This document shows, in pieces, positions 1-8,396 of a DNA stretch of 49,030 nucleotides. Both the position numbers and the translations under genes were made by a program. Origin of the DNA: Cytophagales bacterium (GTDB lineage Bacteria > Bacteroidota > Bacteroidia > Cytophagales > Spirosomataceae); contig JANSYO010000031.1 of NCBI GenBank assembly GCA_024742395.1, positions 1 through 49,030 of the forward strand, read 5' to 3'. The notes beneath the pieces are model-generated. The model saw only the letters and a list, made by a program, of their open reading frames with translations, had not been told where the DNA came from and searched no databases. Within the stretch, counting starts at the first letter, position 1. The number at the start of each line of letters is the position of its first letter.

Positions 1-74
1 AAGTAGCTTTTTTGTTTAAATTGCATGTTAAATTTCGTGTTTCCTATTTCACCTTTTGACGCTATCATACTCCA

Positions 75-1847
75 ATGAGCACTAAACTGAAAGTCGGCAT
101 TCTGTTCGGTGGCCCTTCCCGAGAAAGAGAGATTTCTTTTAGAGGCGGTAAAACAGCTTTCGAACATATAGACAAATCCCTTTATGAGCCTGTTCTCATT
201 TTTATTGACAGCCTCGGCAACTTTATCGAGATAAATCCTGAATTGATCTATGCCGATTCTATCAAAGATATCTATCCGTCTAAAAACCTGAATAATGGCT
301 ATAGAGTTTATATTGAGTCACTTGGTGATCTTAATGAGACACAGCTTTATAAACTAATTTATAAGATTGGTAAGCAGATAAAGCCTGAAAAACTATCAGA
401 AAGAATTGACATTGCCTTTCCTGTAATGCATGGGCCATATGCCGAGGACGGGAGCATTCAAGGCTTGCTTGATTGGCTTGGAGTACCGTATGTTGGGCCT
501 AATATGCTTGCTTCCGCTATTGGAATAAACAAGCCATTTCAAAATGAAATACTTAAGAAGTCTAACGGTCAGAAGAAAAAGAGTAAAGTAATCTTACGAG
601 CTGAATGGGAAAGTGCTGACCGCTCAGCTTTGTTTAGTTCATTAACAAAAGAACTCGGCTTTCCGCTTGTGGTAAAAGCCCCACATCAAGGCTCCTCAAT
701 CGGGGTAGGTATTGTTAGAAAAAGGAGCATGGAAGACTTTTCCAAGAAAATGGATCAGTGCTTTTTTAACCAAATTATTCAGGCAAAAGACTGGAATAAA
801 CTTACGAAAAGACAAAAAAAGAACTATCTCGATAAAATTCTTGATTTATCTGAAGGTATAGGTTTTCCGGTGGTGCTTAATAATAAAAAGCTCTGCCACC
901 CTACAGAATTATTAGAAGCCCTTGATACAGAATTAACAAATAAAAAACAGACGAAAATTATATCAGCAAATGCTGAAGAGTATGTGCTTATTGAGGAATT
1001 CATTGAGGGACAGGAGCTTTCAATGGGACTCATTCAGGACGACAACTATAATGTATTCGCACTGCCTCCTACTGAAATTTATGGAGAGATAGAAAGCTTT
1101 GATTTTAAATCAAAATATCAATCTAACATCACCAAAAAGAGAATTCCGATTGACACACATATTGAGAATCTCCAGAAGGTAGAAAGAGAAGGTATCCAGG
1201 CTTTCAAAGACTTAGGCATGAATGTAGTGGTGAGAATTGATGGCTTTGTTACTGCAAAAGATGAAATTATTTTTCATGACCCCAATACTCTGCCTGGCAT
1301 GTCTCCTACCAGCCTGATTTTTAAACAAATGGCAGAAATTGGTTTGGACATTACCGATTCCATTAACTATTTGATTAGACAGTCGATCATTCAACGAAAA
1401 CTAGAAGGAAAGCGTCACTTCTCTTATTGTCAGTTGCTTGAAAAAATTGACAGCAATATGCTTTTATCCTCTAAAAAAGAGAGAAAAAAAATAGCTGTGG
1501 TTTTTGGAGAAAACGAAGAAGAGTATTTGACTGCCCAACAAAAATACAACGAGCTTTCTGCCTCTGAAGATTACGACCCCACTTGCGTTTGCCAGGCTAA
1601 AAATGGAAATCATTATATCATTCCAATAAATTTAATGTTTAAAGCAAACATTATGGACTTTGGGAAGGCCATTGCCACCGGACAGCACCCTTTCGTCAAA
1701 TCATTGATAGAAAAAACGGCTGATATCAGAAGGAAATATGCCGGAGAAGTAAATTTTGAAGTAAGTAAAATAGAAGAGGCAAAACTTCTGTCAAGTTTTG
1801 ATTTCATCTATTCTTGCTCGAAAGAAGAGTTACAGGAAACAGTGTAA
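75..1847 (+). CDS. D-alanine--D-alanine ligase-like ATP-grasp protein, enlarged
   Basis: This 590-residue protein resembles D-Ala-D-Ala ligase, which joins two D-alanines with ATP for peptidoglycan synthesis in the cytoplasm. Visible family signatures are the N-terminal GILFGGPSRERE (about 8-19), HGPYAEDGSIQG (about 118-130), the ATP-grasp lysine in KAPHQGSSIGVG (about 201) and HDPNTLPGMSP (about 401). It is much longer than the usual 300-370 residues. There is extra sequence inside the ATP-grasp fold (roughly 225-300) and a C-terminal extension of about 130 residues with no obvious match. The usual metal-binding ExNT is DPNT here (Asp402, Asn404), a conservative change. Its stop overlaps the start of the next gene by one base, so it probably leads a translationally coupled operon. 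Ligase fold is confident; D-Ala as the substrate is less so, and a divergent amino-acid ligase is the main alternative. Confidence 0.8.
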   Translation: MSTKLKVGILFGGPSREREISFRGGKTAFEHIDKSLYEPVLIFIDSLGNFIEINPELIYADSIKDIYPSKNLNNGYRVYIESLGDLNETQLYKLIYKIGKQIKPEKLSERIDIAFPVMHGPYAEDGSIQGLLDWLGVPYVGPNMLASAIGINKPFQNEILKKSNGQKKKSKVILRAEWESADRSALFSSLTKELGFPLVVKAPHQGSSIGVGIVRKRSMEDFSKKMDQCFFNQIIQAKDWNKLTKRQKKNYLDKILDLSEGIGFPVVLNNKKLCHPTELLEALDTELTNKKQTKIISANAEEYVLIEEFIEGQELSMGLIQDDNYNVFALPPTEIYGEIESFDFKSKYQSNITKKRIPIDTHIENLQKVEREGIQAFKDLGMNVVVRIDGFVTAKDEIIFHDPNTLPGMSPTSLIFKQMAEIGLDITDSINYLIRQSIIQRKLEGKRHFSYCQLLEKIDSNMLLSSKKERKKIAVVFGENEEEYLTAQQKYNELSASEDYDPTCVCQAKNGNHYIIPINLMFKANIMDFGKAIATGQHPFVKSLIEKTADIRRKYAGEVNFEVSKIEEAKLLSSFDFIYSCSKEELQETV

Positions 1848-2476
1848 TGGCCAAAAAGAAGAAATTCTATGTAGTTTGGGAAGGCAGAAAAAAAGGAATC
1901 TTTGCCTCTTGGGATGCATGCAAAAAGCAAATTGACGGCTACACCGGTGCCAAATACAAGTCATTTGAAAATGAAAAAGAAGCCATCGATGCATTTTCAA
2001 AAGAGTATTCTAAATTCATTCAGAAAGGTGGATCAAAAGCAAAAAAAGCTCCCAACCCAAATGCAGCCCCACCCAACAAGCAAAGTATAGTAGTAGATGC
2101 CGCCTGGAATACCCGAACAGGCGATATGGAATATCAAGGCTTCGATTTCAGAAACGGAAAGCTCCTGTTTAAAAAGGGGCCTTTTAAGGATGGCACAAAT
2201 AATGTTGGAGAATTTTTGGCAATAGTTCATGCCTTAGCTTTACTAAAAAAGCATAGCATAGACTTACCTATTTACAGCGATAGCCGAACCGCGATGAGCT
2301 GGGTAAGAAAAAAAACAGCTAATTCTAAATTAGAAAAGACAGAAAACAATGCAGAGCTCTTTGAGCTTATGGAAAGAGCAGAAGAGTGGCTTAAAACCAA
2401 TACCTATAAAAATCCTATTCTCAAATGGGATACTAAAAACTGGGGGGAGAACCCAGCCGACTTCGGAAGAAAATAA
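1847..2476 (+). CDS. RNase H family protein with N-terminal viroplasmin domain
   Basis: A 209-residue ribonuclease H-like protein that would cleave the RNA strand of RNA-DNA hybrids. The first 50 residues (KFYVVWEGRKKGIF onward) are a viroplasmin/RNase H N-terminal hybrid-binding domain, followed by a Lys/Pro linker. The catalytic domain runs from about 80 to 209. All four acidic catalytic positions are visible: Asp84 (VVDAAW), Glu122 (VGEFLA), Asp145 (YSDSRT) and Asp205 (PADFGR). The start is the ATG at 1847, which overlaps the upstream TAA by one base. An in-frame TTG at 1814 would give a longer, unlikely N-terminus. The downstream gene begins on this stop codon in the same way. Confidence 0.88.
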   Translation: MAKKKKFYVVWEGRKKGIFASWDACKKQIDGYTGAKYKSFENEKEAIDAFSKEYSKFIQKGGSKAKKAPNPNAAPPNKQSIVVDAAWNTRTGDMEYQGFDFRNGKLLFKKGPFKDGTNNVGEFLAIVHALALLKKHSIDLPIYSDSRTAMSWVRKKTANSKLEKTENNAELFELMERAEEWLKTNTYKNPILKWDTKNWGENPADFGRK

Positions 2477-3168
2477 TGTTTCAGTTCAAACAGTTTAGGA
2501 TTCTTCAAGACAAGTGTGCCATGAAAGTGTGCACAGATGCCTGTATTTTAGGTGCTCATACAAAAGTAAATGAGGACGAACGTATTCTCGATATCGGTAC
2601 CGGTACCGGTCTTCTTAGTTTAATGCTGGCTCAAAAAAATGAGGTAAAAATTGAGGCCATTGAAATTGATCATGATGCTGCCCTACAGGCCAAAGAAAAC
2701 ATTTCTGCTAGTCCGTTTAGCCATAAAATAGTCTTACATCAAGGGAATATTCTTGACTACCCTGGCAGAGGTTATGACCTGATCATCTCTAATCCACCTT
2801 TCTTTTCAAATCAATTAAATTCTGAGAATGACAAAAAAAATAAAGCCAAACATGATGAGGGTCTTTTATTAAAGGATTTGTCACGATTAATACACGACAA
2901 ATTAAGTAGCACAGGCAGAGCCGTAATTCTTCTGCCTTTATTTGAAATGAAATCATTTATTTGTGAAATGGACCAATATGGCTTTTTTGTGGCCCACAAG
3001 TTAAAAATACGCCATTCAGAGTCAAAGCCATTTTTTAGGGAGATTGTCACATTTAGTCGGAAAGCGTCTTTAAAGAAGGAAGATATTTTGACTATTTATG
3101 AAAATGACAATAACACATATAGCAATGATTTTGAGTCACTTTTGAGAGAATACTACATTATTTTTTAA
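2476..3168 (+). CDS. trmN6: tRNA1(Val) (adenine-37-N6)-methyltransferase
   Basis: A 230-residue class I SAM-dependent methyltransferase of the YfiC/TrmN6 family, which methylates N6 of A37 in tRNA-Val in Escherichia coli. The SAM-binding motif I is DIGTGTGLLSLML (about 41-53) and the catalytic N6-adenine motif is NPPFF starting at Asn106. The length fits the family. It starts at an ATG overlapping the RNase H stop by one base, making the third gene of a tightly coupled operon. Orthology to TrmN6 is inferred from motifs and size; a related N6-adenine methyltransferase is the alternative. Confidence 0.85.
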   Translation: MFQFKQFRILQDKCAMKVCTDACILGAHTKVNEDERILDIGTGTGLLSLMLAQKNEVKIEAIEIDHDAALQAKENISASPFSHKIVLHQGNILDYPGRGYDLIISNPPFFSNQLNSENDKKNKAKHDEGLLLKDLSRLIHDKLSSTGRAVILLPLFEMKSFICEMDQYGFFVAHKLKIRHSESKPFFREIVTFSRKASLKKEDILTIYENDNNTYSNDFESLLREYYIIF

Positions 3169-3173
3169 ATTTG
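3141..3173 (+). promoter_or_regulatory. Bacteroidota-type promoter for the GT2 gene
   Basis: TTTG at 3141-3144 and TAAATTTG at 3166-3173 are 21 nt apart, matching the Bacteroidota -33/-7 pattern. The site lies at the 3' end of trmN6, about 25 nt before the glycosyltransferase ATG at 3199. It suggests the glycosyltransferase and lipoproteins can be transcribed separately. Confidence 0.5.
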
Positions 3174-3198
3174 AAGTACAAATAATGCTTTCCTTAAC

Positions 3199-4158
3199 AT
3201 GTCTCAGCCGCAAATAAGCGTCCTTATTCCTCTCTTAAACGAGGAGGAGTCTCTACCGGAATTACACGACTGGATACATAAAACCCTTTCAGAGGCTAAT
3301 TTAAGCTATGAAATTCTCTTTATTGATGACGGCAGCAGAGATGACTCTTGGAAAGTAATATCAGAATTACAAAAGAAAAATAGCCGTGTAAGGGGTGTCA
3401 AGTTTAGCCGAAACTACGGCAAAACAGCTGCATTAGACACTGGATTTAAAATGGTAAAAGGCGATGTAGTTATTACTATGGATGCCGATTTACAGGACAA
3501 CCCTGAAGAAATTCCTGATTTATATAAGAAAATAACCGTTGATGGTTATGATCTGGTCAGCGGATGGAAAAAGAAAAGACATGACCCTATCTTGTCAAAG
3601 AATATTCCGTCTAAACTTTTTAACTGGGCGGCCAGAAAAATCAGTGATGTACATTTACATGACTTCAATTGTGGGCTAAAAGCCTACAATAAAAAAGTAG
3701 TAAAAAACATCAGTATTTATGGCGAAATGCATCGATACATACCGGTAATTGCCAAATGGAATGGATTTACCAAAATCGGTGAACAGGTAGTAAAACACCA
3801 AGCCAGAAAATACGGGACTACAAAGTTTGGAATGAGTAGATTTATTAATGGATTCCTCGATCTCCTAAGCATCACCTTCGTCAATAAATTTGGCCGCAGG
3901 CCCATGCATTTCTTTGGTGCGTACGGCGTTTTATCCATACTCATTGGCTCAGCCCTAACGTTTTTTTTAATTGCTGAAAAGATTTACAATCTCTGGAGAA
4001 ATCTGCCATACAGAAATGTGACAGACAATCCTCTTTTCTTCCTTGCTTTGGTGCTCGCACTTGTAGGTGTTCAGCTATTTCTGGCTGGCTTTCTTGGTGA
4101 ACTTTTTGTAAAACAAAATTCAAGTACCATATCCTATGTCATTGATGAAGAGATATAA
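3199..4158 (+). CDS. Family 2 glycosyltransferase, DPM1/GtrB-like, membrane anchored
   Basis: A 319-residue GT-A glycosyltransferase similar to polyprenyl-phosphate sugar synthases. These transfer a sugar from a nucleotide donor to undecaprenyl phosphate on the cytoplasmic side of the inner membrane. The N-terminal domain begins ISVLIPLLNEEESLPEL, and the nucleotide/metal motif is DADLQD (95-100). Two hydrophobic segments follow near 235-260 and 277-305, the usual GtrB-like C-terminal anchor. The 3' end overlaps the following lipoprotein gene. The donor sugar and the final glycan cannot be told from the sequence. Confidence 0.87.
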   Translation: MSQPQISVLIPLLNEEESLPELHDWIHKTLSEANLSYEILFIDDGSRDDSWKVISELQKKNSRVRGVKFSRNYGKTAALDTGFKMVKGDVVITMDADLQDNPEEIPDLYKKITVDGYDLVSGWKKKRHDPILSKNIPSKLFNWAARKISDVHLHDFNCGLKAYNKKVVKNISIYGEMHRYIPVIAKWNGFTKIGEQVVKHQARKYGTTKFGMSRFINGFLDLLSITFVNKFGRRPMHFFGAYGVLSILIGSALTFFLIAEKIYNLWRNLPYRNVTDNPLFFLALVLALVGVQLFLAGFLGELFVKQNSSTISYVIDEEI

Positions 4159-4693
4159 TACTCCGAAAGCCGGGCTTTTTTTAGTGCTCTTGCTTGTGCT
4201 TGGCTCATGCTTACCAGACGACACCGACCCTGAAGACTTGTATGGACAATGGAAAATCACTGAAATTCAGGCTGTACTCGATGAACGTAATGCTCCAAGA
4301 CTTACAAAAGAGAAGGTTTATGGCACAGAAAACCTTTATTTCGAATTTTTGAGTGGAGGTAGGTTTGCTACTAATACTGATATTGGTCTAAATAAATTTC
4401 TTCTGGAAAAACGTGTGGTTACCTCAGGTATTTATGACTTCACAAGCCAAGGAAATAGAGATTATATAGAATTACGATTTAACGATCCACAGTTTAATAC
4501 ACAAATAGAACTCACTTTTGAGGTTATAGATTTAGATACAAATAGTCCAAAAATGCGTATGGACACAAATGCATTCATTAGCAGTATCAGAGCATCTATC
4601 AATAGGTTACCCAACGATCTCCAAAACTCTTTTTATGAGTTTACTACCCGAATAACTGAAGCTGAATTCATACTTTCATTTTCTAAAGATTAA
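4136..4693 (+). CDS. Lipocalin-like lipoprotein
   Basis: A 185-residue putative lipoprotein. A hydrophobic N-terminus ends in a lipobox (LVLGSC), and the mature part starts with acidic residues. The DLYGQWKI segment is typical of small Bacteroidota lipocalin-like beta-barrel proteins (DUF4923/Lipocalin_4 type), whose function is mostly unknown. The ATG at 4136 overlaps the glycosyltransferase by 23 nt; an alternative ATG at 4145 reduces this to 14 nt. It is paralogous to the next gene: both have signal, lipobox, G-x-W strand and a FEFLSGG/FDFKSDG turn. Translational coupling to the glycosyltransferase suggests an envelope role. Confidence 0.7.
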   Translation: MSLMKRYNTPKAGLFLVLLLVLGSCLPDDTDPEDLYGQWKITEIQAVLDERNAPRLTKEKVYGTENLYFEFLSGGRFATNTDIGLNKFLLEKRVVTSGIYDFTSQGNRDYIELRFNDPQFNTQIELTFEVIDLDTNSPKMRMDTNAFISSIRASINRLPNDLQNSFYEFTTRITEAEFILSFSKD

Positions 4694-4699
4694 GCCGCC

Positions 4700-5215
4700 A
4701 TGCTGCATAGATGTATATTTTTCCTCGCCGTTTTATCTGTCCTCTCATGCAAAAAAGATGCAGATATAGACCCTGTCAATATTCAAGGAAAATGGAACGT
4801 GGACTCAGCCGAGTCTAAAATTGAATATAATTCCAGCTCACCAGATAATACAAATATTGACCTTAGTTCAGAAGGTTTATACTTTGACTTCAAATCTGAC
4901 GGTACTTATTCTACTAATGCTGAATTGGGTATAGGAAATATTTCGGCTGGAGAACAAATCAATACCGATACCTATAGTATTGAAGGAAATAGATTAAAAA
5001 TAGCTTTTGTAGAAACTGATTTAAAAATTCCAATTATACTTCTTTTTGATATTGAGCTTAATGGCACCAATCTCAATCTTAAAATGGACAGGAATGATTT
5101 ACTTGATTCCTATGAAGAAATCGGAGGTAAATTAGATATTGTCTCCAAATCTATTTTTCAATTATTGCTGAGTGAAGTAATCAAAATTGAATACACTATT
5201 CAATTGAGTCAATAA
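4700..5215 (+). CDS. Lipocalin-like lipoprotein, paralogue of the preceding gene
   Basis: A 171-residue putative lipoprotein with a signal peptide and lipobox (SVLSCKK), then a lipocalin-like domain opening with NIQGKWNVDSAES. It shares the strand pattern G(K/Q)W, F(D/E)F, TNAELGIG/TNTDIGL and a C-terminal (F/Y)ILSF/YTIQLS strand with its upstream neighbour, so the two look like a tandem duplication. Six bases separate them. It ends 5 nt from the convergent end of rarA, with no terminator visible between. Confidence 0.7.
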   Translation: MLHRCIFFLAVLSVLSCKKDADIDPVNIQGKWNVDSAESKIEYNSSSPDNTNIDLSSEGLYFDFKSDGTYSTNAELGIGNISAGEQINTDTYSIEGNRLKIAFVETDLKIPIILLFDIELNGTNLNLKMDRNDLLDSYEEIGGKLDIVSKSIFQLLLSEVIKIEYTIQLSQ

Positions 5216-5220
5216 ACCGC

Positions 5221-6489
5221 TTACTCATAGTGGTACCAGTCTTTCCACCAGATTTGTAACTTTTTCCTTATTTCCGCCTCTTTAGCATTATTGCCTGGTT
5301 CATAAATCTTTTCTCCTTTCAGTTCATCAGGCATAAAGTTTTGCTTAGCAAAACTACCTTCGTAATTGTGTGAATATTGGTAGTCTTTCCCATACCCCAC
5401 CTCCTTCATAAGTTTGGTAGGAGCATTTCTTAAATGCAAAGGTACGGGCATATGCGATGTTTTTTCCGCCAGAGCTATGGCTTTGTCAATAGCTACATAA
5501 GATGCATTAGACTTAGGGGAGGTAGCCAAATAAATGGCTGTTTGCGAAAGTATAATTCTTCCTTCAGGGTAGCCAATTTTCTTCACAGCTTCCATACAAT
5601 TATTGGCCATTATAGTTGCGGTAGGGTTGGCGTTGCCAATATCCTCCGAAGCCAAAATAAGCATTCTTCTCGCTATAAACATAGGATCTTCACCGGCTAC
5701 CAGCATTCTTGCCAACCAATAAAGAGCCCCATTGGGATCTGAACCTCGCATCGACTTAATAAAAGCGGAAATAATATCATAATGCTGCTCACCACTTTTA
5801 TCATACCTGGCCAGGTTTTTCTGAACCACCTCTTCTACCACCTCGTCATTAATCACAATTGGATTATTTCCAAGCTGAGAAGTAACCACCATTTCCAGCA
5901 AATTCAACAGCTTTCTACCGTCTCCTCCTGAAATCCTGAAAAGTGAGTTGGTTGATTCCAGTTTGAACTTATGTTCTTTGAGTTCAGAATCTTCAGTTAT
6001 TGCTCTTTTAAGAATAGCCGAAAGCTCCTTCTCACCGAAAGCTTCTAAAATGTACACCTGAGCCCTGCTTAGTAATGCGGAGTTAACTTCAAAAGACGGA
6101 TTCTCAGTAGTAGCCCCAATTAACGTAACCTTACCCCTCTCCACTGCACCCAGAAGCGTGTCTTGCTGAGATTTATTAAAACGATGAATTTCATCAATAA
6201 ACAAAATAGGCGGAAATAGGCCAGAAGGTTTATTAAGCACCTCTCTTAAATCTTTAACTCCAGAACTAATGGCTGAAAGCGAATGGAACTGCCTTTTTGT
6301 AAGCTCCGCCAACATTAAAGAAAGGGTGGTTTTTCCTACACCTGGAGGCCCCCAAAGTATCATAGATGGCACTAAATTAGCCTCAATGGCTTTTCTTAGC
6401 GGCTTGCCCTTACCCAGAATATGCTCCTGACCAATGTATTCATCCAGGTTTTTGGGTCTTAGCCGTTCGGCCAAAGGCATATTTTGCAT
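5221..6489 (-). CDS. rarA: Replication-associated recombination ATPase RarA/MgsA
   Basis: A 422-residue AAA+ clamp-loader-like ATPase of the RarA/MgsA/WRNIP1 family, which acts at stalled replication forks. The Walker A motif is GPPGVGKTT (47-55), Walker B is FIDEIHRF (about 97-104) and the sensor 1 region is GATTENPS. The C-terminal part (GALYWLARML, SEDIGNANP) is the RarA-specific helical tetramerisation domain. Length is normal. The first ATG gives MQNMPLAERLRP; an ATG three codons later is equally good. It is transcribed divergently from the acyl-CoA synthetase gene. Confidence 0.95.
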   Translation of the reverse strand: MQNMPLAERLRPKNLDEYIGQEHILGKGKPLRKAIEANLVPSMILWGPPGVGKTTLSLMLAELTKRQFHSLSAISSGVKDLREVLNKPSGLFPPILFIDEIHRFNKSQQDTLLGAVERGKVTLIGATTENPSFEVNSALLSRAQVYILEAFGEKELSAILKRAITEDSELKEHKFKLESTNSLFRISGGDGRKLLNLLEMVVTSQLGNNPIVINDEVVEEVVQKNLARYDKSGEQHYDIISAFIKSMRGSDPNGALYWLARMLVAGEDPMFIARRMLILASEDIGNANPTATIMANNCMEAVKKIGYPEGRIILSQTAIYLATSPKSNASYVAIDKAIALAEKTSHMPVPLHLRNAPTKLMKEVGYGKDYQYSHNYEGSFAKQNFMPDELKGEKIYEPGNNAKEAEIRKKLQIWWKDWYHYE

Positions 6490-6513
6490 ATCAAATTCAA
6501 TTTAAGCTCAAAA

Positions 6514-6521
6514 CAAAGGTA
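6514..6521 (-). promoter_or_regulatory. -7 box for rarA
   Basis: On the minus strand this reads TACCTTTG, a perfect TAnnTTTG box, 25 nt before the rarA ATG. No clean TTG is found about 20 nt upstream, so the assignment rests on the -7 box alone. Confidence 0.4.
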
Positions 6522-6539
6522 ATTTTTAGAAGAATACTA

Positions 6540-6557
6540 AGCATTCTCTGGAATGCT
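6540..6557. repeat. Short palindrome between rarA and acyl-CoA synthetase
   Basis: AGCATTC and GAATGCT flank a 4-nt loop in the divergent intergenic region, with A/T-rich shoulders. It lacks a T-run, so a protein-binding site is more likely than a terminator; chance is possible. Confidence 0.3.
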
Positions 6558-6607
6558 AAAATATCCTTATCTTTAATTCACCTTCAACCTGCTTAACCTT
6601 TGAAACT

Positions 6608-8287
6608 ATGAAATTGAGTACTGATCAAACACTTCTTGACTACTTCTATTATTGGGAAAATGAAACTCCTGATAAGATTTATCTTCGACAACCATTCGGC
6701 GATACCTTCAGAGACTTCACATGGAAAGATGTTGGAGAACAAGCCAGAAAAATTGCCGGATATTTCAAGTCTTTACACCTTCCTGAAAAGAGCAATATCG
6801 GTATCATCTCAAAAAACTGTGCCGAATGGATCATTTCAGACCTCGCCATCATGATGTCTGGCAATATATCTGTTCCCTTTTATCCTACCTTGGTGGGTGA
6901 TCAGCTGAAATCTGTTTTAATACATAGCGACTGTAAATATCTTTTCGTAGGTAAACTAGACCATCCTTTAGCTACTAAAACAGGAATACCCGAAGAAGTA
7001 AACTGTATTTCTTTTCCTGGATATAATCCTGATTCGAAACATATCCAATGGAATGAAATACTCGCTGCTAAACCTTTAAAGGATCATTTCGTACCAAAAC
7101 ATGAAGATCTCGCATCAATTATCTATACCTCGGGAACTACTGGAAATCCCAAAGGAGTAATGACTACTTTCGGTGCATTTTCTCATTTACTCTACGAAAC
7201 ACGAGAGATTACCTTAGTGGGTGAAAAAGATAATATTTTTTTCTCTTACCTCCCTTTATCTCATATAGCTGAAAGAACAATTATCGAAGCTGCCAGTATG
7301 GTTTGCGGTGGCACCATATATTTTGCAGAATCTTTAGAGAGCTTTGCAAAAAATCTTCAAAATGCCAGCCCAACCCACTTCCTGGCTGTCCCTCGAATCT
7401 GGACGAAGTTCCAATTAGGCATTCTTTCAAAAATGCCTCAAAAGAAGCTTAATTTTTTACTTCAGATTCCTCTCATTAACTCTATCATAAAGAAAAAAAT
7501 AAAGGCTGGTCTTGGTCTTACTAGAGCTAAACTAGTCATTACAGGTGCCGCACCTATGCCTGTGGCTTTATTAAAATGGTTTAGGCGTTTAGATATTAAT
7601 ATTCAAGAAGCATACGGTATGACCGAAAACCTGGCAGGGGTATGTGCCATGCCAGCTGATCATATAAAAGATGGTACCGTAGGTAAACTACACCCAAAAG
7701 TAGAGCTCAAACTAGATGAAGAAACCAATGAAATAATGACAAGAGCTCCATGGAACATGGCTGGTTATTATAAAGAACCACAAATGACCAAAGAGACCAT
7801 AACTACTGAGGGTTGGTTAAAAACCGGTGATGTTGGCGAATTAGATAACGAAAACTACCTGACCATTACTGGAAGAGTAAAAGAAATGTATAAAACTTCA
7901 AAAGGTGAATATGTGGTGCCATCGCAAATAGAAATGCTTTTCTCTGAAAGTGAGTGGATAGAACAAATCTGTGTGGTGGGTCAAAGTTTACCCCAACCTA
8001 TTGCCTTGGTTATTTTATCTGATAATGCCGCTTCAATAGCAGCTGATGAACTTACCTCAAACCTTGAGGAGCTATTACATAAAACCAATGAAGTATTGAA
8101 GTCTTATGAAAAAGTAAAATGTCTTGTTGTTCTTAAGGAGCCTTGGACCGAAGATAATAACTGCCTGACTCCAACCTTAAAAATCAAAAGACCCGTCATT
8201 GAAAAACGTTTTGAACATTTATATCAAAGTTGGTTTGATAAAGGTTCACACATTGTGCAGGAAGCTGTAATTGAGACTGTTTCTTAA
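6608..8287 (+). CDS. Long-chain acyl-CoA synthetase (AMP-binding)
   Basis: A 559-residue ANL-superfamily adenylate-forming enzyme that would activate fatty acids as acyl-AMP and then acyl-CoA. The P-loop motif is YTSGTTGNPKG (173-183). The A5 motif YGMTEN, the A7-type motif TGDVGELD and the hinge ITGRVKEMYKTSKGEYVVP with a conserved Lys are visible. The overall pattern (HLPLSHIAERT-like SYLPLSHIAERT, FAVPRIW-like LAVPRIW) is that of long-chain synthetases of the FadD15 type. It stands alone, with no beta-oxidation genes beside it. Substrate chain length is not readable from the sequence. Confidence 0.9.
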   Translation: MKLSTDQTLLDYFYYWENETPDKIYLRQPFGDTFRDFTWKDVGEQARKIAGYFKSLHLPEKSNIGIISKNCAEWIISDLAIMMSGNISVPFYPTLVGDQLKSVLIHSDCKYLFVGKLDHPLATKTGIPEEVNCISFPGYNPDSKHIQWNEILAAKPLKDHFVPKHEDLASIIYTSGTTGNPKGVMTTFGAFSHLLYETREITLVGEKDNIFFSYLPLSHIAERTIIEAASMVCGGTIYFAESLESFAKNLQNASPTHFLAVPRIWTKFQLGILSKMPQKKLNFLLQIPLINSIIKKKIKAGLGLTRAKLVITGAAPMPVALLKWFRRLDINIQEAYGMTENLAGVCAMPADHIKDGTVGKLHPKVELKLDEETNEIMTRAPWNMAGYYKEPQMTKETITTEGWLKTGDVGELDNENYLTITGRVKEMYKTSKGEYVVPSQIEMLFSESEWIEQICVVGQSLPQPIALVILSDNAASIAADELTSNLEELLHKTNEVLKSYEKVKCLVVLKEPWTEDNNCLTPTLKIKRPVIEKRFEHLYQSWFDKGSHIVQEAVIETVS

Positions 8288-8348
8288 TTATAAAAAAAGG
8301 ACTGCCATTCATCAATAATATAGTCTATCAGAGCATTTAGATTAAATC

Positions 8349-8387
8349 ATTGGTTATTTTTGAGAATAATTCAAATTACTAACCAAT
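8349..8387. repeat. 8-bp inverted repeat in the promoter region
   Basis: ATTGGTTA (8349-8356) and TAACCAAT (8380-8387) are perfect inverted copies with centres 31 nt apart, about three helical turns. They flank the putative -7 box and transcription start, a position suitable for a dimeric or looping regulator. Chance occurrence of an 8-mer pair is not negligible. Confidence 0.4.
8355..8362 (+). promoter_or_regulatory. -7 box for the ThuA/sugar dehydrogenase gene
   Basis: TATTTTTG fits TAnnTTTG and lies 35 nt before the ATG at 8397. No TTG is present at the usual distance upstream. The box is overlapped by the left arm of an inverted repeat (8349-8356 with 8380-8387). Confidence 0.4.
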
Positions 8388-8396
8388 TCTTTGATC

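Noticed and set aside
2597-2611. GGTACCGGTACC-like tandem repeat
   Set aside because: It encodes the Gly-Thr-Gly-Thr-Gly SAM-binding loop of TrmN6, so protein constraint explains it.
5434-5742. 102-codon plus-strand frame opposite rarA
   Set aside because: Shadow of a strongly conserved gene; low-complexity product with no family features or start signals.
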